Origin: Myxococcales bacterium
GTDB lineage: Bacteria; Myxococcota; Myxococcia; Myxococcales; Anaeromyxobacteraceae
Assembly: GCA_021784495.1 (NCBI GenBank)
Contig: JAJXSQ010000004.1
Coordinates: 1-25,772 of the forward strand
Length of the DNA stretch: 25,772 nt
Direction: 5' to 3'
A program made the translations under genes and the position numbers. This document shows positions 1 through 9,746 of the stretch, one piece after another. Position 1 is the stretch's first letter, and each line of letters starts with the position of its first letter. Below the pieces are notes generated by a model, which was not told where the DNA came from, searched no databases, and saw nothing but the letters and a program-made list of their open reading frames with translations.

Positions 1-783
1 CGCGGCCAGCGCCGCCGCGCAGGCCCCGAGGCGGCGCTCGATCTCCAGCTCCAGCCGGTCGAGGTCGTTGCCGCTGCGGGGGTCGGCGCCGACGCAGGTC
101 AGGATCTCGTCGAGCGGCGAGCGGGGGCGGTCGAGCGGCGCGTAGTCGATCCGCCGGGGCACCGGCTCGCCGTCCGCCCCCGGCCGGAACGCGCCAAAGA
201 GCCCCTCCGAGCCCGGCTTCAGCTCCGCCTTGAGCGCGAGCAGCCGGCCCAGCGCCGCCCTCACCGCCGGCCGGGCGAGGTGGCGCGCCTCGACCCGCGC
301 GCCGGTCCGGGCCGCGAGCGCCGACAGCACCGCCCGCAGGAAGGGGACGTCGGTGATCACCAGGCCGTAGAGGTGGAAGTCGGCGGTCGCCTCCTCCGCG
401 AGCGCCGCCTCCTCCTCCGACAGCCAGGCGTGGCTCGGGCAGAGGAAGGCGTCGCAGGTGGCCACGTCGTAGGCCCCGGCGGCGCGCAGCTCGATCCCGC
501 CGGTGACCAGGGGGTGGCCCAGGCAGCCGATACGCTCCTCGGCGGGATCGAGGTAGCCGAGGAGCGGGCAGATCCGGACCGAGGGGAAGAGCGGCGCCGG
601 GCCGGTGGCGGCGAGCCGCGCCGCCGCCGCGCGGAAGGCGGGCAGGGCGCGCTCCACCGGGGCGAGCGCCCGCGTCCGCCGCCGCAGCTCCGCCCGGAGC
701 GCGGCCTCGCCGTGGTCGGCGCGGTTGTAGAGCCCGCAGCAGGCGCCGCAGCTCGCCCGCCCGCGCTGGCAGAGCTGGATCAC
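1..783 (-). CDS. Cys-rich conserved hypothetical protein, 3' end truncated by window edge
   Basis: The frame is open from a GTG at 783 to the left edge of the window (261 codons, no stop), so the C-terminus is missing. Near the N-terminus there is a cysteine cluster (C5, C12, C15, C16; core CGACCG), followed by C72, C87, C110 and C115. A CxxCC core resembles the metal-binding cysteine clusters of YkgJ-type proteins, so Zn or Fe-S binding is possible, but I do not recognise the family and give no function. There is no signal peptide or membrane segment. The start follows the stop of the archaemetzincin gene by 21 nt in the same reading frame, so the two genes are probably co-transcribed and only a TGA separates them. 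GTG is the only plausible start after that stop; its ribosome binding site is weak. Confidence 0.7.
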   Translation of the reverse strand, partial: MIQLCQRGRASCGACCGLYNRADHGEAALRAELRRRTRALAPVERALPAFRAAAARLAATGPAPLFPSVRICPLLGYLDPAEERIGCLGHPLVTGGIELRAAGAYDVATCDAFLCPSHAWLSEEEAALAEEATADFHLYGLVITDVPFLRAVLSALAARTGARVEARHLARPAVRAALGRLLALKAELKPGSEGLFGAFRPGADGEPVPRRIDYAPLDRPRSPLDEILTCVGADPRSGNDLDRLELEIERRLGACAAALAA

Positions 784-804
784 CGGGCCGGGCCCGGCGC
801 GCGC

Positions 805-1305
805 TCAGGGACCGAGCGCGGCGCGGCAGGCGCGGCAGAGCGCCGGGGCCTTCCGGTCGACCTCCCCCGGCTCGGTCGACAGGTGCATGGCGCACCCCGG
901 CTCGGGGCAGTGGTCGAGCCCGAGGAGGTGGCCCGCCTCGTGGACCGCCTCGACGCGGGCGCGGAGGTCCCGCCGCTGGAGATCGCCGTCGGCGAGGCGG
1001 GCGACCGAGACCACGGCGGCGCCGGCGGCGCGGTCGGCGTCGCCGAGGACCCAGGGGGCGTCGGGGACGAAGAGGTCCACGTCGGCGATCCCCAGGACGG
1101 GGGCGCCGGCCGCGCCGGCGCGGAGCGCGGCGAGCCGGCGGAGGATGGCGCTCGCGTGGTACTGGCGCCGCGCCTCGTTGAAGGCGTACTGCGGCCGCTC
1201 GAGGGAGGGGCCGCTCGCGCTGGCCAGGCCGAGCGCGTCGGCGAGGGTCCGGCCGACGTCGTGGAGGAGCCGCCGCCGGACGTCGCCCAGGGCGACGAGG
1301 AGCAC
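805..1305 (-). CDS. amzA: Archaemetzincin family zinc metalloprotease
   Basis: The predicted 166-residue protein matches the archaemetzincin (M54) family. It has the catalytic HEAGHLLGLDH (H122, E123, H126, H132), followed by C133, C138, the Met-turn M140, and a CRAC pair at C157/C160. This is the family signature, in which one zinc is catalytic and a second, structural zinc is held by cysteines. Upstream family hallmarks are a QYAFNEARRQYHA stretch (39-51) and VLGIADVDLFVPD (70-82). I chose GTG at 1305 because VLLVALGDV aligns with the usual family N-terminus and because longer versions would run into tRNA-Gln. The ribosome binding site is poor, so the start is uncertain. There is no signal peptide, so it is predicted cytoplasmic. 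The natural substrate of bacterial archaemetzincins is not known. It is followed by a Cys-rich gene in the same frame. Confidence 0.88.
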   Translation of the reverse strand: MLLVALGDVRRRLLHDVGRTLADALGLASASGPSLERPQYAFNEARRQYHASAILRRLAALRAGAAGAPVLGIADVDLFVPDAPWVLGDADRAAGAAVVSVARLADGDLQRRDLRARVEAVHEAGHLLGLDHCPEPGCAMHLSTEPGEVDRKAPALCRACRAALGP

Positions 1306-1367
1306 CCGCGCCGGCCGCCGGTGGGCCCGGAGCTCGGCCCGCAGGTTGGCCGGCGGGCCCGCGTGAG

Positions 1368-1438
1368 CTGAGGCGGAAGGATTCGAACCTTCATAGACGG
1401 ATCCAAAGTCCGCCGTCCTGCCGTTGGACGACGCCTCA
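1368..1438 (-). tRNA. tRNA-Gln (anticodon TTG)
   Basis: On the minus strand a cloverleaf is visible. The 7-bp acceptor stem is TGAGGCG/CGCCTCA, with a weak T-A first pair as is typical of bacterial tRNA-Gln. The anticodon stem GCGGA/TCCGT encloses the loop CTTTGGA, giving anticodon TTG. A T-arm with GGTTCGAATCC is present. The discriminator base is G. The 3' CCA is not encoded. It lies between the fabH-like gene and the archaemetzincin gene. I see no clear promoter of its own, so it may be processed from a longer transcript. Confidence 0.96.
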
Positions 1439-1515
1439 AGGTCGAGAGGGGTCACGCTCCGTCCCGGGGCTCGCGTGGAGCCGGTGCTGGCGCTCCCCCC
1501 GGCGCGTGGATGACG

Positions 1516-1532
1516 GCGGGCCCCTCGCCCGC
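1516..1532 (-). terminator. GC hairpin downstream of the fabH-like gene
   Basis: A perfect 6-bp stem (GCGGGC/GCCCGC) with a 5-nt loop lies 8 bases past the stop of the fabH-like gene. No U-tract follows, so it may be a processing or stability hairpin rather than an intrinsic terminator. In such GC-rich DNA a short stem can arise by chance. Confidence 0.22.
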
Positions 1533-1539
1533 TGGATCG

Positions 1540-2535
1540 CTACCAGCGTAGCAGGGCGCCGGCCCAGGTGAAACCGGCGCCGAAGGCGGCGAGCGCCACC
1601 AGGTCCCCCCGGCGGAGCCCGCGCGCCTCGGCGCCCTCGGCCAGGCAGAGCGGGATGGAGGCGGCGGTCGTGTTGCCGTACCGCTGGATGTTGTTGAAGA
1701 CCTGGTCGTCGCGGAGCTCGAGCGACCGCTGCACCGCCTCGGCGATCCGGAGGTTGGCCTGGTGGGGGACGAGGAGCTTCAGGTCGGCGGTCCCGTGCCC
1801 GGCGGCGGCGAGGACCTCCCGCACCACCTCCGGCATCCTCACGATCGCGTGCTTGAAGACCTTCTGCCCCTCCATGTGCGGGTAGGTGGCCCCCGACGCG
1901 ATGTCCTCCACCCGCGACCGCGGCGAGTAGACCGAGCCCGGCGCGTCGGTCCAGAGATCGCGGGCGTGGCGGCCGTCGGCGTGGAGCCGCACCGCCAGGA
2001 CGCCGCGGTCCGGGTCGTCGGTGGCCTCGAGGAGCGCGGCGCCGGCGCCGTCGCCGAAGATCACGGCGACGTCGCGGCCGCGGGTCGAGACGTCGAGGCC
2101 GGTCGAGTGGACCTCGGCGCCGACCAGGAGCACCCGGCGGTAGGTCCCGGTCCGGATCCAGGCGTCGGCGACCGAGAGGCCGTAGAGGAAGCCGCTGCAC
2201 TGGTTCCGCACGTCGAGCGCCGGCACCCCGGGGAGGCCGAGCCGCGCGTTCAGGAAGCAGCCGTCGCCCGGGAACATGTGGTCGGGCGAGAGCGAGGCGA
2301 AGACGATCGCCTCGATGTCCCCCGGGCGCCAGCCGGCCCGGTCGAGCGCCTGCCGGGTCGCGGCCTCGGCGAGGTCGGCGGCGCCGACCCCGGGCTCCAC
2401 CCAGCGCCGCTCCTGGATCCCGGTCCGCTGGGTGATCCACTCGTCGGAGGTCTCCATCAGCCGGGTGAGGTCGGCGTTGGTGACCACCCGCTCCGGCACG
2501 AAGGTCCCGATGGCGGCGATGGCGGTGCGCGGCAT
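1540..2535 (-). CDS. 3-oxoacyl-ACP synthase III family protein (FabH-like)
   Basis: This 331-residue protein has the thiolase fold and the complete Cys-His-Asn triad of KAS III enzymes: C113 in RNQCSGFLYGL, H258 in LVPHQANLRI and N288 in YGNTTAASIPL. The GFGAGF-type glycine loop is near the C-terminus. The family joins an acyl-CoA starter to malonyl-ACP to begin fatty acid or related chains. The residue before the catalytic Cys is Gln (NQC), whereas classical FabH has Ala (AAC or SAC). This fits a KAS III paralogue whose starter may not be acetyl-CoA. A strong AGGAGG (2541-2546) precedes the ATG. The gene begins 33 bp after gyrB on the same strand, probably as the tail of the dnaA-dnaN-recF-gyrB block. 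No plsX or acpP is nearby, so the context is not a fatty acid synthesis cluster. Confidence 0.9.
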   Translation of the reverse strand: MPRTAIAAIGTFVPERVVTNADLTRLMETSDEWITQRTGIQERRWVEPGVGAADLAEAATRQALDRAGWRPGDIEAIVFASLSPDHMFPGDGCFLNARLGLPGVPALDVRNQCSGFLYGLSVADAWIRTGTYRRVLLVGAEVHSTGLDVSTRGRDVAVIFGDGAGAALLEATDDPDRGVLAVRLHADGRHARDLWTDAPGSVYSPRSRVEDIASGATYPHMEGQKVFKHAIVRMPEVVREVLAAAGHGTADLKLLVPHQANLRIAEAVQRSLELRDDQVFNNIQRYGNTTAASIPLCLAEGAEARGLRRGDLVALAAFGAGFTWAGALLRW

Positions 2536-2568
2536 GGACTCCTCCTGGCGGCCCCCGGCCGCGACGGC

Positions 2569-5028
<2,460 letters not shown>

Positions 5029-5080
5029 GGGTGACCTCGCGCGCTTCTCCGAGCTTTTCCCGGAGGTTCGCCAGCCCGAA

Positions 5081-5109
5081 GGTATAGCAGAGGGCGGGGC
5101 GCTCGGCAA
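5081..5109 (-). promoter_or_regulatory. Putative sigma70-type promoter of gyrB
   Basis: On the minus strand TTGCCG (5109-5104) and TATACC (5086-5081) are separated by exactly 17 bp, in otherwise GC-rich sequence. Transcription would start near 5074 and give a leader of about 46 nt before the CTG at 5028. The -35 box contains the upstream TTG candidate start of gyrB, so that TTG would not be in this transcript. Confidence 0.5.
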
Positions 5110-5142
5110 TGGCCGGAAACGGCGGCAAGATCCCTGGATGCT

Positions 5143-6249
5143 TCAGGAATCCAGCGCCCCGACCGCCCCGGAGACGACGGCGAGGAAGCGGGTCCCCGGA
5201 CCGGCCGCCGGCTCGATCAGCCGCCGGTCGGTCGCGGTGAGGATCGCCTGGCCGGGGAGCCGCGCGACGTAGTCGAGGAGGAAGGCGTTCTTGGCCGGAT
5301 CGAGCTCCGAAGAGACGTCGTCGAGGAGGAGGAGCGGCGGCCGCCCGAGCGCGGCGCGCAGGTTCTCCACCTCGGCGATCCGGAGGGAGAGGACGAGGGC
5401 CCGCTGCTGCCCCTGGCTCGCGTAGACCCGCGCCGGGCGCCCGTCCACGGCGAGGAGCAGGTCGTCGAGGTGGGGGCCGCAGGAGGTGTACCCGCGCTCG
5501 AGATCCCGGGGGAGCCGCTGCGCCAGCGCCTCGGCGAACCGCGCCTCGAGCGTCGCCTCGTCGCCGTCCGCCTCGAAGCCGCCGCTCGGGCGGTAGGAGA
5601 GCTCGGCGCGCGGGCCGCCGCCGGAGATCCCGGCGAAGGCGGCCGCGAGGTGCGGCGCCAGCTCGACCGCGACGTCCCGCCGGCGGCGGATCATCCGGGC
5701 CCCGGCCCGGGCCAGCGGCGCCCGGAAGCTCTCCTCCACCGGCCCCGGGTCCCCGCGGAGCGCGGCGTTCCGGGCGCGCAGGGCCCGCAGGTACTCGCGC
5801 GCCTCGCCGAGGACCGCCGGCCAGCGGTTCCAGGCGGCGCGATCGAGGAGGCGGCGGCGGCCGTCGGGGCCGCCCTTCACGAGCAGCAGGTCGTCGGGGG
5901 AGAAGCAGACCGCCGCCAGCCCGTCGAGGTAGGTGTCGAGCCGGTCGACCGGCTGGCCGTCGAGCGTCGCCTGGCGCCCGGCCGCGTCCAGGGTCACCCC
6001 GATCACCCGGGCGCCGCCGGGCCCGTCGACGGTCGCCTGCGCCGCGGCCCGGTCGGCGCCGAAGCGGATCAGCTCGGCGAGCCGGGTGGCGCGGAGCGGC
6101 CGGAGGGTGGTGAGGAGGTAGACCGCCTCGAGGAGGTTGGTCTTGCCCTGGCCGTTGGCGCCGAGGAGGACGGTGAGGCGCGGGCCGGGCTCGAAGGCGG
6201 CGGCGACGACGTTGCGGAAGTCCTCGAGCCGGACGGAGCGGAGGAGCAC
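5143..6249 (-). CDS. recF: DNA replication and repair protein RecF
   Basis: RecF is an SMC-like ATPase that loads RecA at single-strand gaps together with RecO and RecR. The 368-residue protein begins MLLRSVRLEDFRN, a typical RecF N-terminus. It has Walker A GANGQGKTN (30-38) and a C-terminal Walker B LLLLDDVSSELD (306-317), with a late ATATD-like segment (LTATD). The SYRPSG and FAEAL(A)QRLPRDLERGYTSCGPHLDDL segments are also family-like. The start is GTG at 6249, 17 nt after the dnaN stop, so it is probably translated from the dnaN transcript. gyrB follows, but has its own likely promoter. Confidence 0.95.
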   Translation of the reverse strand: MLLRSVRLEDFRNVVAAAFEPGPRLTVLLGANGQGKTNLLEAVYLLTTLRPLRATRLAELIRFGADRAAAQATVDGPGGARVIGVTLDAAGRQATLDGQPVDRLDTYLDGLAAVCFSPDDLLLVKGGPDGRRRLLDRAAWNRWPAVLGEAREYLRALRARNAALRGDPGPVEESFRAPLARAGARMIRRRRDVAVELAPHLAAAFAGISGGGPRAELSYRPSGGFEADGDEATLEARFAEALAQRLPRDLERGYTSCGPHLDDLLLAVDGRPARVYASQGQQRALVLSLRIAEVENLRAALGRPPLLLLDDVSSELDPAKNAFLLDYVARLPGQAILTATDRRLIEPAAGPGTRFLAVVSGAVGALDS

Positions 6250-6266
6250 GGCGCGGCCGCCGCCGA

Positions 6267-7394
6267 TCAGATCCGCATCGGCATGACGACGGCGGTGCTC
6301 CCGGCGTCCACCTCGGCGGCGCCGGTGACCAGCGCCGGCGAGAGATCGTCCGCCAGGTCCACCCGGACGTCGTCGCCGTGGAGGGCGGTGAGGACGTCGA
6401 TGAGGTAGCGGGCGTTGAAGCCGATCTGGAGCTTGGGGCCGTCGTACTCGACCGGGACCTCCTCGCGAGCCTCGCCGAGGTCCGGGTTCTGGGAGAGGAC
6501 CTCGAGGGCGCCGGGCGAGAGGTGGAGCTTCACCCCGAGCGTCTTGTCGGCGGCGAGGAGGGAGACCCGGCGCAGCGTCTCCAGGAACCGCTCGCGCCCG
6601 AGCTTCATCAGGTGGTCGCCCGGCTTGGGGATCACCTGCTGGTAGTCGGGGAACGCGCCCTCCACGAGGCGCATGGCGAGGACGACGCCGGCGGTCCGGT
6701 AGATGGCGCTGCTCTCGGCGAAGCCGAGGCGCGCCTCCGGGGGCGCGTCCTTGCCGCCGGTCGCCTCGGCGAGGAGCTTGCGGAGCTCCTGGAGCCCCTT
6801 GCGCGGGAGGATGACCCCCTTCTTGAGCGCGAAGTCGCCGGGGAGCTTCTTCTCGGAGATGGCCAGGCGGTGGCCGTCGGTGGCCACCAGGCGGAGGGCG
6901 TCCCCCCGCGGCTCGAAGAAGACGCCGTTCAGGTAGTAGCGGGTCTCGTCGGTCGAGGCGGCGAAGGCGGTGCGCTCGATCTGGTCGAGGAGGGTCGCCG
7001 GGTCGACGGGGACGAAGGCGACCCGCTCGAACTTGGGGAGGGTCGGGAAGTCGGAGGCCGGCAGGCCGACGATCTTGAACTGGGCCGACCCGCTCCGGAC
7101 CTCGAGGTAGGCGTTCGAGGATCGACGGAGGGTGACCTCCTGCTCGGGGAGGGAGCGGACGATGTCGTGGAGGTGCTTGGCGGAGACGGCCAGCTCGCCG
7201 GCGGAGGCCACCTCGCAGGGGTGGACCGACGAGACCGAGACGTCGAGGTCGGTGGCGGAGAGGCGGAGCTCGCCGCCGGCGGTCGCCTCGAGGAGGACGT
7301 GGGAGAGGATCGGCATCGTCGACTTGCGCTCGACGATGCCCAGCGAGCGGCCCAGGGCGTGGGCCAGCTCGGCGGCGCCGATCTTGAGATCCAT
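6267..7394 (-). CDS. dnaN: DNA polymerase III beta subunit (sliding clamp)
   Basis: The beta clamp is a ring-shaped dimer that tethers DNA polymerase III and many repair proteins to DNA. The 375-residue product starts MDLKIGAAELAHALGRSLGIV. It has the MPILSHVLLEA segment of domain 1, the ATDGHRLA segment and the family's C-terminal VMPMRI, which contributes to the partner-binding pocket. The frame is open further upstream, but ATG at 7394 matches the family N-terminus and has purine-rich AAGGAGAGGGG upstream. The dnaA-dnaN gap of 222 bp carries a promoter candidate. recF follows after 17 nt. Confidence 0.96.
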   Translation of the reverse strand: MDLKIGAAELAHALGRSLGIVERKSTMPILSHVLLEATAGGELRLSATDLDVSVSSVHPCEVASAGELAVSAKHLHDIVRSLPEQEVTLRRSSNAYLEVRSGSAQFKIVGLPASDFPTLPKFERVAFVPVDPATLLDQIERTAFAASTDETRYYLNGVFFEPRGDALRLVATDGHRLAISEKKLPGDFALKKGVILPRKGLQELRKLLAEATGGKDAPPEARLGFAESSAIYRTAGVVLAMRLVEGAFPDYQQVIPKPGDHLMKLGRERFLETLRRVSLLAADKTLGVKLHLSPGALEVLSQNPDLGEAREEVPVEYDGPKLQIGFNARYLIDVLTALHGDDVRVDLADDLSPALVTGAAEVDAGSTAVVMPMRI

Positions 7395-7447
7395 CTTGGA
7401 GTTCCCCTCTCCTTGGGAGATCACCTTCACAGCATGGGGACGATCGA

Positions 7448-7456
7448 TGTGGAGAA
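7448..7456 (-). promoter_or_regulatory. Possible DnaA box in the dnaN leader
   Basis: The minus strand reads TTCTCCACA, one mismatch from the relaxed consensus TTWTNCACA. It lies between the dnaN promoter candidate and the dnaN start. A single weak box could be chance; it would matter if dnaN is DnaA-regulated or if part of oriC extends here. Confidence 0.28.
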
Positions 7457-7526
7457 GTGGTCTCGGGCGGCGGAACGACGGAGGTTTCGGGTCTGGAGAA
7501 GCTTCCGGATCAGCGCGGGACGGTCC

Positions 7527-7556
7527 TGTGTAGCGTGCGCTCCGGAAGTGTGTCAA
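7527..7556 (-). promoter_or_regulatory. Putative sigma70-type promoter of dnaN (dnaN-recF)
   Basis: On the minus strand a perfect TTGACA (7556-7551) is followed after 18 bp by TACACA (7532-7527). The implied start is near 7520, giving a leader of about 125 nt before the dnaN ATG. The -35 box is strong and the -10 box moderate. Confidence 0.45.
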
Positions 7557-7616
7557 CGCGCGGGCACCGGCCGTCCACCCCCGGATCGGCCCCCCGTCCA
7601 CGGCCGCTCCACACGC

Positions 7617-8978
7617 TCACGGGGCGAGCTTCTGGGTGAGGGTGGAGACCGCGGCCTGCACCTCGGGGTCGGTGGCGAGGAGCTCCTCGATCCGGTCCTT
7701 CGCCGAGATGACGGTGGTGTGGTCGCGCTTGTTGAACTTCTCGGCGATGAGCTGGAAGGTCTCCCGGGCCAGCTCGCGGCAGAGGTACATCGCCACCTGG
7801 CGGGGCAGGGCGATCTTCTGCTCCCGGGAGGCGCTGGTGAGCCGGGCGACGGTCAGGTTGTAGTGGGCGGCGACCAGCTCCTGGATCCGCTCGATGGACG
7901 GCTTGTAGCCGGGCGGTGGGATCACGTCGGCGAGGACGTCGCGGGCCAGGCGGACGGTGATCGGCTCGGCCTTGAGGGAGGCGAAGGCGGCGACGCGCAT
8001 CAGGGCGCCGTGGAGCTCGCGGACGTTGGAGCGGATGTGGGTGGCGAGGAGCTGGGCGACGTCGTCGGGGAGCGCGATCCCCTCCTGCTCGGCCTTGTGC
8101 TGGACGATGGCCGAGCGCGTCTCGAACTCCGGGGCGTTGATCTGGACCCGCATCCCCCACTCGAAGCGGGAGCAGAGCCGGTCCTCGAGCCCCTTGAGCT
8201 CGCGGGGGCTCCGGTCGCTGGAGAGGACGATCTGGACGTGCTGCTCGTGCAGGTCGTTGAAGGTGTGGAAGAACTCCTCGGCGGTCCGCTCCTTGCCGGC
8301 GAGGAACTGGACGTCGTCGAGCAGGAGGGCCGAGCACTCTCGGTACTTGCGGCGGAACTCGTCCAGCGTCCCCTTGCGGAGCCCCTCGACGAACTCGTTG
8401 GTGTAGCGCTCGGAGGAGACGACGGCCACGCGGCCGCCCGGCCGGGAGGCGAGGATGGCGTTGGCCACGGCGTGGAGGAGGTGGGTCTTGCCGAGGCCGG
8501 AGTCGCCGTGGAGGAAGAGCGGGTTGTAGGACTGGCCGGGCCGGTCGGCGACGGCCTTGGCGGCGGCGAAGGCGAACTGGTTCGACTCGCCGACGACGAA
8601 GGTCTCGAAGGTGTAGCGGGAGCTCGGCCGGAGGTCCCGGGGGTCGGGGCCGGCGGGGACGAGGCGGGAGGGGGCCGGGGGCGGCGGGGCGCGGGCGGGC
8701 GGTCGGTCGTCGACGACGAAGGCGACGCGGCAGGCGGGCGGGGCGACGTTCGGGAGGAACTCGGCGAACCAGGCGCCGTAGTTGTCGTCCATGAAGTCGC
8801 GGTGGAACTTGTCGGGGGTGGCGACGTGGAGGAGGCCGTCCTCGAGGCCGGCGATCCGGAGCGGGGCGAACCACCGGTCGTAGAGCTCGGGGCGCAGGCG
8901 GGAGCGCAGGAACGCGTCCACCCTCGCCCACGTGTCATCGTGCGGCGCGGCCCCGCGCTCGCTCGCTGTGGCGTCCAT
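7617..8978 (-). CDS. dnaA: Chromosomal replication initiator protein DnaA
   Basis: DnaA is an AAA+ ATPase that binds DnaA boxes and melts oriC. The 453-residue protein shows all four domains. Domain I (about 15-85) is the helicase-loader interaction region. Domain II is a short Pro/Ala-rich linker (about 91-118). The AAA+ domain III has YTFETFVVGESNQFA, Walker A GDSGLGKT (158-165) and Walker B LLLDDVQFL. Domain IV is C-terminal and DNA-binding, with the DnaA signature around RETFQLIAEKFNKRDHTTV. The start is ATG at 8978 with a G-rich stretch (GGGGGAT) upstream. It is the first gene of the leftward block and diverges from rpmH. Confidence 0.97.
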   Translation of the reverse strand: MDATASERGAAPHDDTWARVDAFLRSRLRPELYDRWFAPLRIAGLEDGLLHVATPDKFHRDFMDDNYGAWFAEFLPNVAPPACRVAFVVDDRPPARAPPPPAPSRLVPAGPDPRDLRPSSRYTFETFVVGESNQFAFAAAKAVADRPGQSYNPLFLHGDSGLGKTHLLHAVANAILASRPGGRVAVVSSERYTNEFVEGLRKGTLDEFRRKYRECSALLLDDVQFLAGKERTAEEFFHTFNDLHEQHVQIVLSSDRSPRELKGLEDRLCSRFEWGMRVQINAPEFETRSAIVQHKAEQEGIALPDDVAQLLATHIRSNVRELHGALMRVAAFASLKAEPITVRLARDVLADVIPPPGYKPSIERIQELVAAHYNLTVARLTSASREQKIALPRQVAMYLCRELARETFQLIAEKFNKRDHTTVISAKDRIEELLATDPEVQAAVSTLTQKLAP

Positions 8979-9114
8979 GTGCGATCCCCCGGCGTGCAGC
9001 GAGCGTGCGGTGGGAAAAGGGCACGATCGCGGCGGATCGCGTCGATCCGTCGCCGTCCCTGCCCTTCGGTCGCCTGATCCGGAGCGCGGCCCGCCGCTGC
9101 TGCGTGACGCGGAA

Positions 9115-9142
9115 GTTATCCACGGTCGCGCCGGCGGATCAA
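9115..9142 (-). promoter_or_regulatory. Putative dnaA promoter overlapping a DnaA box
   Basis: On the minus strand TTGATC (9142-9137) and GATAAC (9120-9115) are 16 bp apart; each matches 4 of 6 consensus bases. The -10 element shares bases with the DnaA box at 9116-9124, which would allow DnaA to repress its own transcription. The leader to the dnaA ATG would be about 130 nt. Confidence 0.33.
9116..9124 (+). promoter_or_regulatory. DnaA box (TTATCCACG)
   Basis: TTATCCACG differs from the consensus TTATCCACA only at the last base. It lies in the dnaA-rpmH gap, where an origin or dnaA autoregulatory site is expected, which raises its credibility. Confidence 0.5.
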
Positions 9143-9207
9143 GGGCGTCGATGAGGCGTGGGAGAGGGTCGCGGAAGGAGGGCGTTTTCGGGGCGCCCGA
9201 CCGGACC

Positions 9208-9236
9208 TTGACAGGCGGCGTGCGATCGTGGAGGTT
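9208..9236 (+). promoter_or_regulatory. Weak promoter candidate upstream of rpmH
   Basis: A perfect TTGACA (9208-9213) is followed after 17 bp by GAGGTT, which keeps only A2 and T6 of a -10 box. If used, transcription would begin about 2 nt before the rpmH ATG and exclude its own Shine-Dalgarno (GGAGGT, 9230-9235). The true rpmH promoter may therefore lie elsewhere. Confidence 0.2.
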
Positions 9237-9244
9237 GCCGCGCC

Positions 9245-9394
9245 ATGAAGCGGACCTACCAGCCGAAGAAGGTGAAGCGGAACCGGACGCACGGGTTCCT
9301 GAAGCGCATGTCCACGGCCGCGGGGCGGAACGTCCTGAAGCGGCGCCGCGCCAAGGGGCGCAAGCAGCTCACCACCTCGGCGCCGACGAAGTAG
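9245..9394 (+). CDS. rpmH: 50S ribosomal protein L34
   Basis: The 49-codon ORF encodes a highly basic protein starting MKRTYQPKKVKRNRTHGFLK and continuing RMSTAAGRNVLKRRRAKGRK, which is the L34 signature. L34 is a component of the large ribosomal subunit. ATG at 9245 has GGAGGT nine bases upstream. It is the first gene of the conserved rpmH-rnpA-yidD-yidC-jag cluster and is only 7 nt from rnpA. The short C-terminal extension (QLTTSAPTK) is slightly longer than the usual 44-46-residue form. Confidence 0.98.
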   Translation: MKRTYQPKKVKRNRTHGFLKRMSTAAGRNVLKRRRAKGRKQLTTSAPTK

Positions 9395-9401
9395 TGGGGC
9401 C

Positions 9402-9746
9402 GTGAAGCTGCCGCGGGCCGCGCGGATCCGGCTGCGCCGCGAGTTCCTCGGGGTGCAGGGGCGCGGTCGGCGGCTCCACGCCGGCGAGGTGCTGGTGCTG
9501 GCCGGGGAGGCGACGGCCGGCCGGGCGCGGATCGGGATCACCGTGTCGTCCAAGGTGGCCAACGCCGTGGGCCGGAACCGGGTGAAGCGCTGGATCCGGG
9601 AGGCCTTCCGGGAGCTCCAGGGCGAGCTGCCGGCCGTCGACCTGGTGGTGATCGCACGCGCGGGCGCCACGGCCATGGGGCTCGAGGGCGCCCGCCGGGC
9701 GCTGCGCGCGGCGGCGGCGGCGCGCCGGGACGGGCGAGGCGGCTGA
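9402..9746 (+). CDS. rnpA: Ribonuclease P protein component
   Basis: RnpA is the protein subunit that helps the catalytic RNase P RNA bind and cleave pre-tRNA 5' leaders. The 114-residue basic protein has LRRE-F near the N-terminus, IGITVSSKVANAVGRNRVKRWIREAFRE (the RNR motif, about 46-73) and the VVIARAGA strand. The start is GTG at 9402, 7 nt after rpmH. The stop overlaps the yidD ATG in TGATG, implying translational coupling. Confidence 0.95.
   Translation: MKLPRAARIRLRREFLGVQGRGRRLHAGEVLVLAGEATAGRARIGITVSSKVANAVGRNRVKRWIREAFRELQGELPAVDLVVIARAGATAMGLEGARRALRAAAAARRDGRGG

Larger units (their letters stand above)
8979..9244. other. Candidate chromosomal replication origin region (dnaA-rpmH intergenic)
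   Basis: This 266-bp gap separates leftward dnaA-dnaN-recF-gyrB from rightward rpmH-rnpA-yidD-yidC. It is the point where both housekeeping blocks become co-directional with forks moving away, a common oriC setting. It contains one near-consensus DnaA box (9116-9124), several GATC sequences and likely divergent promoters. I do not see a cluster of strong boxes or an obvious AT-rich unwinding element, so the exact origin is not proven. The dnaA-dnaN gap is the main alternative. Confidence 0.4.

Noticed and set aside
7606..7613. CTCCACA-like match near the dnaA stop as another DnaA box
   Set aside because: Only the TCCACA half matches the consensus, which is expected by chance.
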